Shown: positions 9,079-19,155, counted from the first letter of the stretch. The stretch: 32,956 bases of DNA from an uncultured Prevotellaceae bacterium (GCA_947176655.1 CAMWRK010000002.1:1-32956), one strand, 5' to 3'. Made by a program: numbers and translations. Notes: generated from the letters alone by a model not told the origin.

Positions 9079-12000
9079 TCAGTCTGCTAAGATAGAGAAT
9101 TCCGCACCGCTGGCAAAGTCCTGCCCGTCCTGACTGGACAAAGCCCTGAAGCGGAAGTAACGTGCCTTGACCGGAGTCTTAAGCATAACTTTCTTTTCCT
9201 TACGGTTGTTCTCGAATGTACCTTTCATTACAGCCTCGCCCCAGTTCTGCCCATCTTGGCTGACATAGATTTCATAGTCCTTGATGTTGCCGTTGTTACT
9301 ATCCTGACGCGGCATATATGCAAAACCCTTTAATGTCTTTGTATCACCTGCATCGAAGTCCACCCAATGCGGATACTTGGCCACAGTGACGCTATACATG
9401 GTGTGCCATATCGTGTTGGCGTCGCCATCGGTCAGATGCGTTGCATTGCCCTCGCCGGACTCCTCGCTGCTTGCAAAGACAACCTCAGTGTTTATTTTCT
9501 CTATTTTGGGGTATGTCATAGTCACTTTCAAATCAGGCTTTACTTTGGTATATACCGTAATGGTACCGCCGTTACGGAAAGCAATGGGACCTTCATACAC
9601 ATGAGCCTTGCGCTCCTTACCAACCTTATACAATAAGATAGCGTCCTTGTCTCCGCTCTCTATGACAATGTCACCGTTCTTCTGGCGTGTCATGAGGATG
9701 GGCTTTTCGCCTGCCACTGTCACATGGACACCACCGCGCGCAACCGTAGGACGGAGAATGAAGCCCATGCGCGTCGGCGTACCGAAAGCACGGTCATGTG
9801 CCAAAGGCCCGCCCTGACCGCAGGAGTTTCCTCCGAGACCCGTAACCATGGCATCGATGTTCACGTATGTCACATCACCCTTGGGCAGACGGTGCGGATG
9901 CGTAGCCATGGTAAGGTCCATGGAACTGTGGCTGGCCACGGAGACGGCATAGGGCTTTTCGTTGACAACAAGCAGACCCTTGCCGGCACCGTTGCTGAGA
10001 GAGGCCCAGCGTGTCTCCTCGTGGTTGCCCATCTGCTGAGGTTTGGGGAAGTTGACGAACTGCTCGGCCACAGTAGACTTGTACACCTCTATGAACTGGC
10101 CTGTCTTGCGGTCATTATAGTTGTCCACAGGGCCGCGTCCATAATAGTCGAAACGCTCCAGAGCCGCAGGAACCATCATCTCGTATCCGAGACGTGCCAG
10201 CACCAGAGAAGAATTGTTGGACGTTATGGCCGACTGCAATTCGATGGAGCCGTCTGGATATATGGTCCACATCTGGTTGGTGACAAACTTGAAGTCCGTG
10301 TCGCCAAAGGGACGGTCTGTATTTTCCTTAAGAGTGTGTATGCCGCTGTCGTAGCGACCGTTCTTGCTCTGCAGGGTGGCGGCGTTCGGAGCCTGTGATA
10401 CTACGGTAAAGGAAAGTACCACGTTGCCGTTCTTTTCGCGCACGATTTGTGCATCCTCGGCATGATGGCGCAGATTGTGCAGACCGTTGTTGAACCAAGG
10501 CTGATAGCACCAGTTGTCGTTGCTTACGAAGGCACGGAACGCATTGAGTCGCGGACCGCCGCCGGCAGCTATCACTGTCTCGCCGCCATAGACAAGTTTG
10601 TGTATGGTGCCCTGTGCCATGTCGAACTGTACTTCGAAACCTTCGCCGCGGAATGTGGTGATGCCGCTCTCCTGAGCCTTCTCTTCGGTTATCGTGCCGT
10701 TACCTGCAACAGTGCTTATGGCAGGTACGCCCTCGGCACTCTTCACCAGCAACTGCTCCTCGGCCTGCACATAGCCCATCTTGGCCCATGGCATGTCCTT
10801 GGCCAGGAGGAACTGCACCTTGACGAAATATTCGCTTTCGGCATTGAGTTTGTCATAGTCATACGGCATGCGGTAATTCATCTTCTGACGCGGACCGAGT
10901 ACCATACGCGGACCCATTAGCGGCTGATCCTCAGTCACACGCTTGCCGTCCTTCCACAGAGACCACACCATCATGTAGTCATTCAGAGGCTCGTAATAGT
11001 TCTTGTTGAAGATTTCCACGAGACCCTTCTTCATGTCCACGGCCTTCACGCCGACATATTGGTAGACCTTCTTCACCTCGTAGTACTGGGGCTTGGGCTC
11101 TCTGTCGCCGAAAATGATGCCGTTCATCACGAACTGGCCATCGTTGGGAGTGTCGCCGAAGTTGCCGCCGTATGCCAGATAGCGTGTACCGTCTGGCTCG
11201 TAATTGTACATGGACTGATCCACCCAGTCCCAGATGGCACCGCCGCAAAAGAAGTTGGTGCTTTCGATGGCATTCCAGTAGTCTATGAGGTTGCCCACGG
11301 CATTGCCCATGGAGTGGGCATATTCAGAGATATGGAAAGGATACTTGATGTCGTATTTGCCTGTGACGGCTCCGCGTGTCCATCCGATAGAGGGATACTG
11401 GTTGGAGCCCATGTCCACGATGTCGTTGTTACGCTCGTACTGTACCGGACGTGTTGTGTCGAAAGCCTTGATGGCCTTGTAGGCCTCCACGAAATTCTTA
11501 CCCGGGCCAGCCTCGTTACCCAGTGACCAGATGACGACACACGGATTGTTCACGTCGGCATGTACCATCTCCATTACTCTGGCAACGTGTGCCTTTCTCC
11601 ACTCTACGGGGTGGGAGAGCGACTCCTTGCCATAGTAATACTCATGGCTCTCGATGTTTGCCTCGTCCTCCAGATAGATGCCGTACTTGTTGCAGAGAAA
11701 ATACCAGTACGGGTCGCAAGGATAGTGTGAGTTGCGCACGTGGTTGATGTTGGCGCGCTTCATCATCATCACCTCTTCCGTCTGCATCTCTCTTGTCACG
11801 GCATGCCCCACCTCCGGATGGCTCTCATGGCGGTTCACACCCTTGAGCTTCACCGGCATGCCGTTGATATAGTAGTAGCGCCCTGCCAATCCGAACTCAT
11901 CCTTGTCGGCAGGCGTGTCCTTTATCTCCACCTTACGGAAACCCACTGCGGCAGACACAGTCTCTATGACATTGCCTTTCCTGTCCTTGAGCTCACCGAC

Positions 12001-13113
12001 GAGAGTGTAGCGATACGGAGCCTCGGCACTCCACTTGCGCGGAGACGCCATCTTCAGTTCGGTATTGGCGACAGTTTTGCCTCCAAGCTTTTCGAGGTTG
12101 ACTGGCTGACTTGCGGCAACACACCCGGTGAGGGTGTTCTCGTCGACGTACAGTTCGTTTGCATACAACGTATAGTGCATCTGCAGATCCTTGGCATTCT
12201 TCTTGGAGACATTGAGCAGTTCGGCACTGATGTTGAGAACGCCGTTTTCATAGTTCTCGTCAAGATCCGGCTTTACCACCAGGTCGCGCACACGTACAGC
12301 CGGGCGGCTCTGCAAAGCCACCGTGCGGAAAATGCCTGGCAGACGGAACATGTCCTGAGCCTCCAGGAAAGAACCGTCGCTTGAACGGTACACCTCCACT
12401 GCCAGAGTGTTCTCGCCATCCTTCTTCAGATAAGAAGTGATGTTGAACTCTGCCGTGTTGCGCGAGTTCTTGGAAAAGCCGACATACTGTCCGTTTATCC
12501 ACAGGTAGAAGAACGAATCCACGCCGTCGAAGGAGATGAACACCTCACGTCCGTTCCAGTCAGCAGGCACTGTGAAAGTGCGCAGATATGAGCCCACCTC
12601 GTTGCGATGTTTATATGTAGTCCAGTGTGTGGGAGGAGTTCGCATCACTCCGCCCTTCCAGTCGTCCACCACCCGACGGTGCTGGAATATGACAGGCTGG
12701 TTAACGTATATCGGCGTACCATACTTCTGCGTACCGTCTTTCTGAATACCCACAATGTTCCATGACGACGGAACTGGAATGCTGTCCCACGACGAAGCAT
12801 CGAAACCTTCTTTATAGAAATCCGCCGGCCTCTCGTCGGGATTAGGCACCCAATGGAATTTCCACGTGCCGTTAAGTGATTTCCAGTACTTGCTGTTCTC
12901 AGGCAACACCTTACGCGCCTGCTCCACATTCTCGAACGAGAAGAACCAGGCATGGGGCTGTTCCTTGTTCAGCGAGAGATCCTCAACAGACTCCCACTCC
13001 TTGCCGGTAGGGGCTGTTTCTTTCCCGTACCTGAAGCCTTCCAGATTGTCCGCACATGCTATACCTGGCATTCCGGCCAACATGGTGCACACTGTCAGAA
13101 ACTTTTTCATCAT
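9079..13113 (-). CDS. Glycoside hydrolase family 2 beta-galactosidase with C-terminal F5/8 type C (discoidin) domain
   Basis: VIWSLGNEAG (acid/base), FHISEYAHSMGN (nucleophile region), signal peptide; C-terminal NTIWHTMYSVTVAKYPHWVDFDAGDTKTLKGFAYMPRQD discoidin-like. Confidence 0.95.
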   Translation of the reverse strand: MMKKFLTVCTMLAGMPGIACADNLEGFRYGKETAPTGKEWESVEDLSLNKEQPHAWFFSFENVEQARKVLPENSKYWKSLNGTWKFHWVPNPDERPADFYKEGFDASSWDSIPVPSSWNIVGIQKDGTQKYGTPIYVNQPVIFQHRRVVDDWKGGVMRTPPTHWTTYKHRNEVGSYLRTFTVPADWNGREVFISFDGVDSFFYLWINGQYVGFSKNSRNTAEFNITSYLKKDGENTLAVEVYRSSDGSFLEAQDMFRLPGIFRTVALQSRPAVRVRDLVVKPDLDENYENGVLNISAELLNVSKKNAKDLQMHYTLYANELYVDENTLTGCVAASQPVNLEKLGGKTVANTELKMASPRKWSAEAPYRYTLVGELKDRKGNVIETVSAAVGFRKVEIKDTPADKDEFGLAGRYYYINGMPVKLKGVNRHESHPEVGHAVTREMQTEEVMMMKRANINHVRNSHYPCDPYWYFLCNKYGIYLEDEANIESHEYYYGKESLSHPVEWRKAHVARVMEMVHADVNNPCVVIWSLGNEAGPGKNFVEAYKAIKAFDTTRPVQYERNNDIVDMGSNQYPSIGWTRGAVTGKYDIKYPFHISEYAHSMGNAVGNLIDYWNAIESTNFFCGGAIWDWVDQSMYNYEPDGTRYLAYGGNFGDTPNDGQFVMNGIIFGDREPKPQYYEVKKVYQYVGVKAVDMKKGLVEIFNKNYYEPLNDYMMVWSLWKDGKRVTEDQPLMGPRMVLGPRQKMNYRMPYDYDKLNAESEYFVKVQFLLAKDMPWAKMGYVQAEEQLLVKSAEGVPAISTVAGNGTITEEKAQESGITTFRGEGFEVQFDMAQGTIHKLVYGGETVIAAGGGPRLNAFRAFVSNDNWCYQPWFNNGLHNLRHHAEDAQIVREKNGNVVLSFTVVSQAPNAATLQSKNGRYDSGIHTLKENTDRPFGDTDFKFVTNQMWTIYPDGSIELQSAITSNNSSLVLARLGYEMMVPAALERFDYYGRGPVDNYNDRKTGQFIEVYKSTVAEQFVNFPKPQQMGNHEETRWASLSNGAGKGLLVVNEKPYAVSVASHSSMDLTMATHPHRLPKGDVTYVNIDAMVTGLGGNSCGQGGPLAHDRAFGTPTRMGFILRPTVARGGVHVTVAGEKPILMTRQKNGDIVIESGDKDAILLYKVGKERKAHVYEGPIAFRNGGTITVYTKVKPDLKVTMTYPKIEKINTEVVFASSEESGEGNATHLTDGDANTIWHTMYSVTVAKYPHWVDFDAGDTKTLKGFAYMPRQDSNNGNIKDYEIYVSQDGQNWGEAVMKGTFENNRKEKKVMLKTPVKARYFRFRALSSQDGQDFASGAEFSILAD

Positions 13114-13236
13114 GATGATTAGTGTTTATTGTTTAGGTATATATATACAAGTGTCTGGGTACAAAGTTATAAAAAATAACTTACATTCATTATAAAGGCA
13201 CACGTTTTTGCACAGACTGCTGATAACGTAGCATAT

Positions 13237-15201
13237 TCACTTCTTCTTAGGTTTGCGTCTTGCCCATCCCTCCTCACTGAAATCGGGCATATTGCCTTTC
13301 AGTTCCGTGTTTTCAGGATGTAGGAACTTCATCCAGTCGTCCTTGGTGTAATGTTTTTTATGAGGCTGTGACTTAGGAGTGCCATTGGGTCTGTCTGAAA
13401 CGCTCCGCCCGCCTCGTCCGGACACCTGTCCCTGCTCCCTGGGCGAAGACTGACGTGCAGAGCGTCCGGAACGGCCTCTTTCAGAGGAAGACTCGCGTCC
13501 CTTGCGTCTGCGTCCGTCGCGCGACTCCTTCTCTTCTTTGTTTTTGTCGGCAATGTCGCACACCACGCTGCGGCCTTTAACGGTCACTCCGTGCTTCATG
13601 GCTCCTATAACGTCCTGAGCCTGTTCTGCTGCAACCTCGACAAAGGCAAAGTTCTTCATCAGGTCTATGCGGCCTATCTCCACCTGCATACCCTTCACGC
13701 TGCGGTTTATCAGACCTATTATTTCCTTGGCGTAGAAACCGTCTATCTTGCCTACGTTGATGAACAGACGCTCATATCCGGCCTCAGCCTCACGCTGGCC
13801 TCCCTTGCCACCGCGACGTGTACGCTCACAGCGTGCCGCTCCCTTGGCCTGTTCCTGCACCTCCTCTATCTCCGGTGCATCGGCATAGTATGCAAGGAAA
13901 CGTCCGAACTCGCGGCTTACCACACGTTTTATCAGTTCCTCCTTGTCAAGCCATGCCCAACGGCGCAACACCTCGGGTATCACGTCGGCAATCTCGTCTT
14001 CCATCACCTCCACACGCTCTATGTCGTCTACGACACGGTAAAGCTGCTTCTGGCATATTTCCTTGCCTGAAGGCAGTGTGCCACGCTCGAAACTCTTCTG
14101 TATGGTTTTCTCTATGATGCGTATTCTGCCCTTCTCACGGACATGCACTATGCTGATGCTCGTACCCTTCTTTCCGGCACGCCCCGTGCGTCCGCTGCGG
14201 TGAGTGTAGTTTTCGGTGTCATCGGGCAGACCGTAATTTATGACATGCGTCAGGTCGTTGACATCCAGACCTCTGGCCGCCACATCAGTTGCCACCAACA
14301 ATTGTGTCCTGTGCTGACGGAATTTCTGCATGGTAAGGTCGCGCTGCTGCTGCGACAGGTCGCCATGGAGAGCGTCGGCACTGTATCCGTCCTGTATCAA
14401 CTTGTCGGCAATCTCCTGCGTCTCCATTCGCGTGCGGCAGAACACTATACCGTAAATACGCGGATAGTAGTCAACCACCCTTTTGAGGGCAAGATACTTG
14501 TCCTGAGCCCTCACCATATAATATATATGAGTGACGTGTTCTGCGCCCTCATTGCGCGAACCCACCTGTATCTCCCGCGAGTCCTTGAGATAGTGACGTG
14601 CTATGTTCTCTATCTCCTTGCTCATTGTAGCGGAAAAAAGCAACGTGCGGTGATCCTCCGGTATACCGCCCAGAATCTCGTTAAGATCCTCCTGAAAGCC
14701 CATTGTAAGCATCTCGTCGGCTTCGTCGAGAACAACGTTCCTCACCGTAGAGAGGTTTGCCGCTCCACGCTTCATCAGGTCTATGAGCCTGCCTGGGGTT
14801 GCCACAAGAATATTGACTCCGCGTTTGAGCGCACGTATCTGTGCCTCTATGCTCGTTCCTCCATATACCGGAAGTATGCGCACTCCATCCGAGTACTTGG
14901 AAAAGCCCTCCAGGTCGTCAGCTATTTGCAGACACAGTTCTCTTGTCGGAGCCAGAATCAACGATACAGGATGCTGCGGTGCATCCTCAGTAAGCTGCAC
15001 TATCGGCAATCCGTATGCCGCCGTCTTTCCCGTACCGGTCTGTGCCAGGGCAACCAAATCGCCTTGCCATCCGTCCTCCTGTCCGATTCCAGTCAGCACG
15101 GGTATCACTGCCTCCTGTACAGGCATCGGATATTCATAACCTTGCTCGCCTATGGCGCGCAATATTCTCTCGTTCAGTCCTAATTCCTCAAATGTCTTCA
15201 T
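13237..15201 (-). CDS. deaD: DEAD-box ATP-dependent RNA helicase (DeaD/CsdA-like) with C-terminal RNA-binding domain
   Basis: AQTGTGKTAAYGLP, PTRELCLQ, DEADEML, SATM, HRSGRTGRAGKKG; DbpA-like RNA-binding domain and basic RGG-like tail. Confidence 0.93.
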   Translation of the reverse strand: MKTFEELGLNERILRAIGEQGYEYPMPVQEAVIPVLTGIGQEDGWQGDLVALAQTGTGKTAAYGLPIVQLTEDAPQHPVSLILAPTRELCLQIADDLEGFSKYSDGVRILPVYGGTSIEAQIRALKRGVNILVATPGRLIDLMKRGAANLSTVRNVVLDEADEMLTMGFQEDLNEILGGIPEDHRTLLFSATMSKEIENIARHYLKDSREIQVGSRNEGAEHVTHIYYMVRAQDKYLALKRVVDYYPRIYGIVFCRTRMETQEIADKLIQDGYSADALHGDLSQQQRDLTMQKFRQHRTQLLVATDVAARGLDVNDLTHVINYGLPDDTENYTHRSGRTGRAGKKGTSISIVHVREKGRIRIIEKTIQKSFERGTLPSGKEICQKQLYRVVDDIERVEVMEDEIADVIPEVLRRWAWLDKEELIKRVVSREFGRFLAYYADAPEIEEVQEQAKGAARCERTRRGGKGGQREAEAGYERLFINVGKIDGFYAKEIIGLINRSVKGMQVEIGRIDLMKNFAFVEVAAEQAQDVIGAMKHGVTVKGRSVVCDIADKNKEEKESRDGRRRKGRESSSERGRSGRSARQSSPREQGQVSGRGGRSVSDRPNGTPKSQPHKKHYTKDDWMKFLHPENTELKGNMPDFSEEGWARRKPKKK

Positions 15202-15262
15202 CCTGAAAAAACAATTTCTATTATCTTATTTATTTACGCTGTAATATCATGTTCCCACACGT

Positions 15263-15691
15263 CTATACATCCATAGTGTATACGTTTGTCTCTTTCTGCC
15301 TGAATCCCATGCTGCGGTACAACGCATTGGCCTCCGTGCGCGACGGCCTGGACGTAAGTCCCACCTTGTACCCGTATCCCGAGGCTTTCAGGTATGCCAA
15401 AACCTCCTCCACCAACCTGCGTCCGAGTCCCATGCCGCGACATTCCGGCAGAACCACCACATCCTCTATAGTAGCATGCCGTCCCGTTGGTATAGTAAAG
15501 CAGCACACTGTCGCCATGCCTGCTATCCGCCCATTGTCGTCCCTGGCCACAAAAAGTTGTGAGTTCCGGGAGACCAGAACCTCACGGACAATGTCCATAT
15601 CGGCCTTCGCCGTAGCTGAAAGCATGCCCGTCAGTCTTTCTATCTGCCCGAAGTCCTCCACAGAGCAGCAGGTCATTCTTGATATTTCCAT
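15263..15691 (-). CDS. GNAT family N-acetyltransferase
   Basis: IEDVVVLPECRGMGLGRRLVEEVLAY acetyl-CoA binding motif; ANALYRSMGFRQKETNVYTM C-terminus. Confidence 0.93.
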   Translation of the reverse strand: MEISRMTCCSVEDFGQIERLTGMLSATAKADMDIVREVLVSRNSQLFVARDDNGRIAGMATVCCFTIPTGRHATIEDVVVLPECRGMGLGRRLVEEVLAYLKASGYGYKVGLTSRPSRTEANALYRSMGFRQKETNVYTMDV

Positions 15692-15709
15692 AGTACCGAA
15701 GAATAAAAT

Positions 15710-16543
15710 CTACCGTAGCCCAACAGCTTTCCGTCTGCCGTTTACGGTACAATACCACCACATCACGACCGCACACATCACGGCCATGACACATGCTGCG
15801 GCAAAAGCAGCGATCCTGCCTCCGAACACGTCGGAAAGTGCCATGTCGCCAACACCGTCGCCCACGACCCACACCTGGACACATGCCACTGAATTGTTCA
15901 GGACATGCAAAGCCACCGGCCAAAGCACACTGCCGCTTCTCCAGTAGAGCATTCCGAGCAGGACTCCCATAGGTACTGCAAAAAACACTTGCGCCGGATT
16001 TATGTGTATCAGTCCGAAAAGCAGGGAACTTACCAATAACGATACCCTGACACTACAGCCGTTGCGAAGCATGTGCCCCATTATTCCATGCCTGAACATC
16101 AGTTCCTCTGCCACAGGTGCCGCAACGGCTATCGCCGCAACTCCCCAGGGGTCACGACACAGTTCCATCATGACATTCATCATCATGTCGGGGACTTCAG
16201 CCAACTCTCCGAATATGTCCAGTGCAGCGGTACCGAGTATGCACCCGGTCATGGCCGTAATGTTTCCAGTCCACGAAGCGGACAGCGGTCTATAGGTGCT
16301 CCGGAAATAGACGCTGCTGCGGAAAAGAACCATGCAGCCCACGGCCATGAGCAAATCGCACACCAGCGTAGTGACGGCGATGATACGTATGACAGAAGTG
16401 TCCGGCGAAAACAAGTCGCCTATATTTCCGTTTCCCGAAACAGCCCTCACCACCATGACAGAAACACCTGCTGCAAACTGCAAGGAGAGAAACAAGAGCA
16501 CTGCGAGAAACGGACGTCTGGCAACAGTAATAAATTCACGCAT
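15710..16543 (-). CDS. CPBP/CAAX-type intramembrane metalloprotease
   Basis: EELMFRHGIMGHMLR and FGLIHINPAQVFFA motifs in a multi-span membrane protein. Confidence 0.88.
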   Translation of the reverse strand: MREFITVARRPFLAVLLFLSLQFAAGVSVMVVRAVSGNGNIGDLFSPDTSVIRIIAVTTLVCDLLMAVGCMVLFRSSVYFRSTYRPLSASWTGNITAMTGCILGTAALDIFGELAEVPDMMMNVMMELCRDPWGVAAIAVAAPVAEELMFRHGIMGHMLRNGCSVRVSLLVSSLLFGLIHINPAQVFFAVPMGVLLGMLYWRSGSVLWPVALHVLNNSVACVQVWVVGDGVGDMALSDVFGGRIAAFAAACVMAVMCAVVMWWYCTVNGRRKAVGLR

Positions 16544-16707
16544 TCTTCATTCTTTATCAAATGCTGCTCCACAGTAAACAAAACACCGCCTCTCCCTTTG
16601 AAGCGACACGCCATGTACGGTCATGGAGAACATGTAAATATTTGTACAAATATAGGCATTTATTCATAAAAACACGAAGATTTCTTGTGCTGCTTTCGAT
16701 AATTGTA

Positions 16708-16715
16708 TAATTTTG
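16708..16715 (+). promoter_or_regulatory. Bacteroidetes-type -7 element (TAATTTTG) upstream of the TrmH-family gene
   Basis: Matches TAnnTTTG; close to the start codon at 16724, so the leader would be very short. The -33 element is not convincing. Confidence 0.35.
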
Positions 16716-16723
16716 TTTCTGAA

Positions 16724-17539
16724 ATGCAGATAACCAGTACACAGAATCCGCGTATAAAAGCCCTGCTGCAGTTACAGCAGAAATCGTCGTACCGGCGCGA
16801 ACAACAGCTTTTCGTTGTCGAGGGACGGCGCGAACTTATGCACTGTCTTTCACGAGGCTACCGGGCGGAAACTATTTTCATCTGCCCCGACATTCTCAAA
16901 GCAGAAACGGAATATGACAGTCTCATGAAGGCTTTGCCATCATGCACTACGCTGGATGTCAGCCCCAATGTCTACGACCGCATAGCCTATCGTGGCGGCA
17001 CTGAAGGAGTTATGGCCGTGATGCACATGAAGGAACACGGGGCAGACATACTTCCGGCCATCGGAGCATCACTCTGCCATCCCCCACTGTACATAGTGCT
17101 GGAAGGCGTGGAGAAGCCAGGCAATCTCGGTGCCATACTGCGCAGTGCCGATGCCGCCGGAGCGGATGCCGTAATAGTGTGCGACCCTCTCACCGACCTT
17201 TACAACCCCAATCTCATACGGGCATCACTCGGCGGCATATTTTCCGTCCCTACCGTGGCATGTACAGGCACGGAGTGCATACGGTATCTGAAACAAAGCG
17301 GCATACGCATACTCACGGCACAATTGCAGGATTCGTCGCTCTACTACGATACAGACATGACGGTGCCTACTGCCATAGTCATGGGTACCGAGGCAACGGG
17401 ACTGACACAACAGTGGCGCGATGCAGCCGACGCACACATACGCATTCCCATGCTGGGCATACTTGATTCGCTGAACGTTTCCGTGTCGGCAGCCATACTG
17501 ATGTACGAGGCTGTACGCCAGAGGGAAAACAAGTTATGA
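16724..17539 (+). CDS. TrmH/SpoU-family RNA methyltransferase (first of two in the window)
   Basis: N-terminal substrate-binding region MQITSTQNPRIKALLQLQ; YIVLEGVEKPGNLGAILRSADAAGADAVIV and IVMGTEATGL motifs. ORF track begins at an upstream TTG; ATG at 16724 is preferred. Confidence 0.92.
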   Translation: MQITSTQNPRIKALLQLQQKSSYRREQQLFVVEGRRELMHCLSRGYRAETIFICPDILKAETEYDSLMKALPSCTTLDVSPNVYDRIAYRGGTEGVMAVMHMKEHGADILPAIGASLCHPPLYIVLEGVEKPGNLGAILRSADAAGADAVIVCDPLTDLYNPNLIRASLGGIFSVPTVACTGTECIRYLKQSGIRILTAQLQDSSLYYDTDMTVPTAIVMGTEATGLTQQWRDAADAHIRIPMLGILDSLNVSVSAAILMYEAVRQRENKL

Positions 17540-17848
17540 CAGACAGACTTCATCCATAATTCATAAATAATTCTCACTGCTTATTTATTGAAAAAATATT
17601 ACATTTGCGTGGAGTAACTGACGGATTTTTATCAACAACATAAGTGCAAAAACACTCCTTGATTGTAAAGTAGAAGAAGATGTACAAGTCCATGTAGAAT
17701 TTCAAGGCTGAATATATTTACATTTATTCACATGTAACTTATTATATTATAATATTTTATCATACCACATAGACGTATTGTGCAGATACATAAAAGCATA
17801 ATATACGGTCTTGCTCATCGCGCCCGGTGTACCCCACCACTGAGACAT

Positions 17849-17919
17849 CACGGTCTTGGGGGCGAAAGACCGTGGTCTTGGAGGCCAAGCTCAATGGTCT
17901 TGGCCTCCAAGACCACGGT
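17849..17919. repeat. Nested/overlapping inverted repeats built on a 22-bp-periodic GGTCTTGG motif
   Basis: 21-bp perfect inverted repeat ACCGTGGTCTTGGAGGCCAAG (17869-17889) / CTTGGCCTCCAAGACCACGGT (17899-17919), overlapped by CACGGTCTT (17849-17857) / AAGACCGTG (17866-17874). GGTCTTGG occurs at 17852, 17874 and 17896. Confidence 0.9.
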
Positions 17920-18033
17920 GTCTGTATCCCGACATCAAGAGAACATGTCCCTGAGACCTGGAAGAGGCCAGTCCGGTGACAGATAAATGGTCAACTGAGG
18001 AATTGAAATATAATGACAAAAGACAGCAAGTCA

Positions 18034-19065
18034 TCACCGTTCTGTCAGTGCCACACACACGCGATCCTGAAAAGCACGTCCCATGGCTCCGCTCTCTATA
18101 CCCTGATTGATGATGCAGAATGAAATGACATGTCCGTTCCCGCCGTTGGCATAACCGCTGAGAGATGATACGCCCGTTACAGTACCAGTCTTGGCAAAAA
18201 TATTATTGCAGGCACATGTGCCAATAAAACGCTTCTTCAGGGTACCGTCCACACCGCCTATGGGAAGAGACGGAAACAGCAGGGAGCGTGTCTCCTCGCG
18301 GCTCCAGGCATAGACAAGAAGTGCGTTGAGCATCTGCGGCGTGATGTAGTTGTAAAGCGACAGTCCGCTGCCGTCGGCTATCCTGTAACCGCTGCCTTTA
18401 GGAATACCGGCACGGCACAGCACACTTTCTATGGATGAGACAACCGAAAGCAGGCTGCCCGGCTTTCCGCCACCGGATGCTGAAAGCTGCCAGAAAAGGC
18501 TCTCTGCCATCTTGTTGTCGCTGTCCTTCATCATCAGAGCCAGTACATCGGTTATGCCCATGCGACGGCGGGCAGAATATGGCATCTGCGACGTGATGTC
18601 GTCGTCCCAACACCATCCCTCTCCGGCCTTCTCTATGCGGGGAACATAACTGTATCCGCAACCAAGGAGTTCTATGGCCGCTATCGCAGTGACAAGCTTC
18701 TGACAGGAAGCCGGCCTCATGCGTTGTTCACCGTTTACGGTGAACAGGTATCTGCCGTCGGTAATGTCGTACAACACCATGCCGAGCTGGCTGTTTCTAA
18801 ACATGGGGTCGTTGCACAATTCCGTGAGACGCAACTGAAGGCGGCCTTCCCAGGTATCGGTGGAATACATCGGAGAAGTGCTGAAATTGCGGCAGCCCTG
18901 GCGGAGCATTCCGAGAATCATCAAGTCTTCGTTGCTGACCGCATTGCCTATTTTCTTTTCTACAATAACGGTTCTGACCTCTGGTTGAGGTACAACAGCA
19001 TTACGGTGGGACGAACATGAAAATAATATAGCCGCGGCTATTATACCGAATAAAATCTTCTTCAT
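18034..19065 (-). CDS. D-alanyl-D-alanine carboxypeptidase/endopeptidase (PBP4/DacB-like, compact form)
   Basis: SxxK (SCQK), SDN (KDSDNKMAES), KTG (AKTGTVTGVSSLSGY) penicillin-binding motifs; lipoprotein-like signal MKKILFGIIAAAILFSCSS. Start moved from 19257 to 19065. Confidence 0.87.
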   Translation of the reverse strand: MKKILFGIIAAAILFSCSSHRNAVVPQPEVRTVIVEKKIGNAVSNEDLMILGMLRQGCRNFSTSPMYSTDTWEGRLQLRLTELCNDPMFRNSQLGMVLYDITDGRYLFTVNGEQRMRPASCQKLVTAIAAIELLGCGYSYVPRIEKAGEGWCWDDDITSQMPYSARRRMGITDVLALMMKDSDNKMAESLFWQLSASGGGKPGSLLSVVSSIESVLCRAGIPKGSGYRIADGSGLSLYNYITPQMLNALLVYAWSREETRSLLFPSLPIGGVDGTLKKRFIGTCACNNIFAKTGTVTGVSSLSGYANGGNGHVISFCIINQGIESGAMGRAFQDRVCVALTER

Positions 19066-19155
19066 AACAGATACAAATATACGCTTTTTACTGATATATG
19101 CAGACATGCATGCAGCATTTATAAATAAATTGACATGGAAATCGCGGGCGCGTGC

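Noticed and set aside
14143-15183. 346-aa + strand ORF opposite the DEAD-box helicase
   Set aside because: Shadow ORF on the strand opposite a clearly conserved helicase; its sequence has no family features.
17849-17919. Simple bidirectional terminator for the convergent genes
   Set aside because: No T-tract, more than 100 nt from either stop codon, and the periodic overlapping stems go beyond a terminator.
17780-17986. 68-aa ORF spanning the 17.85 kb hairpins
   Set aside because: Low-complexity translation of inverted repeats with no family signal; the palindromic structure explains the sequence better.
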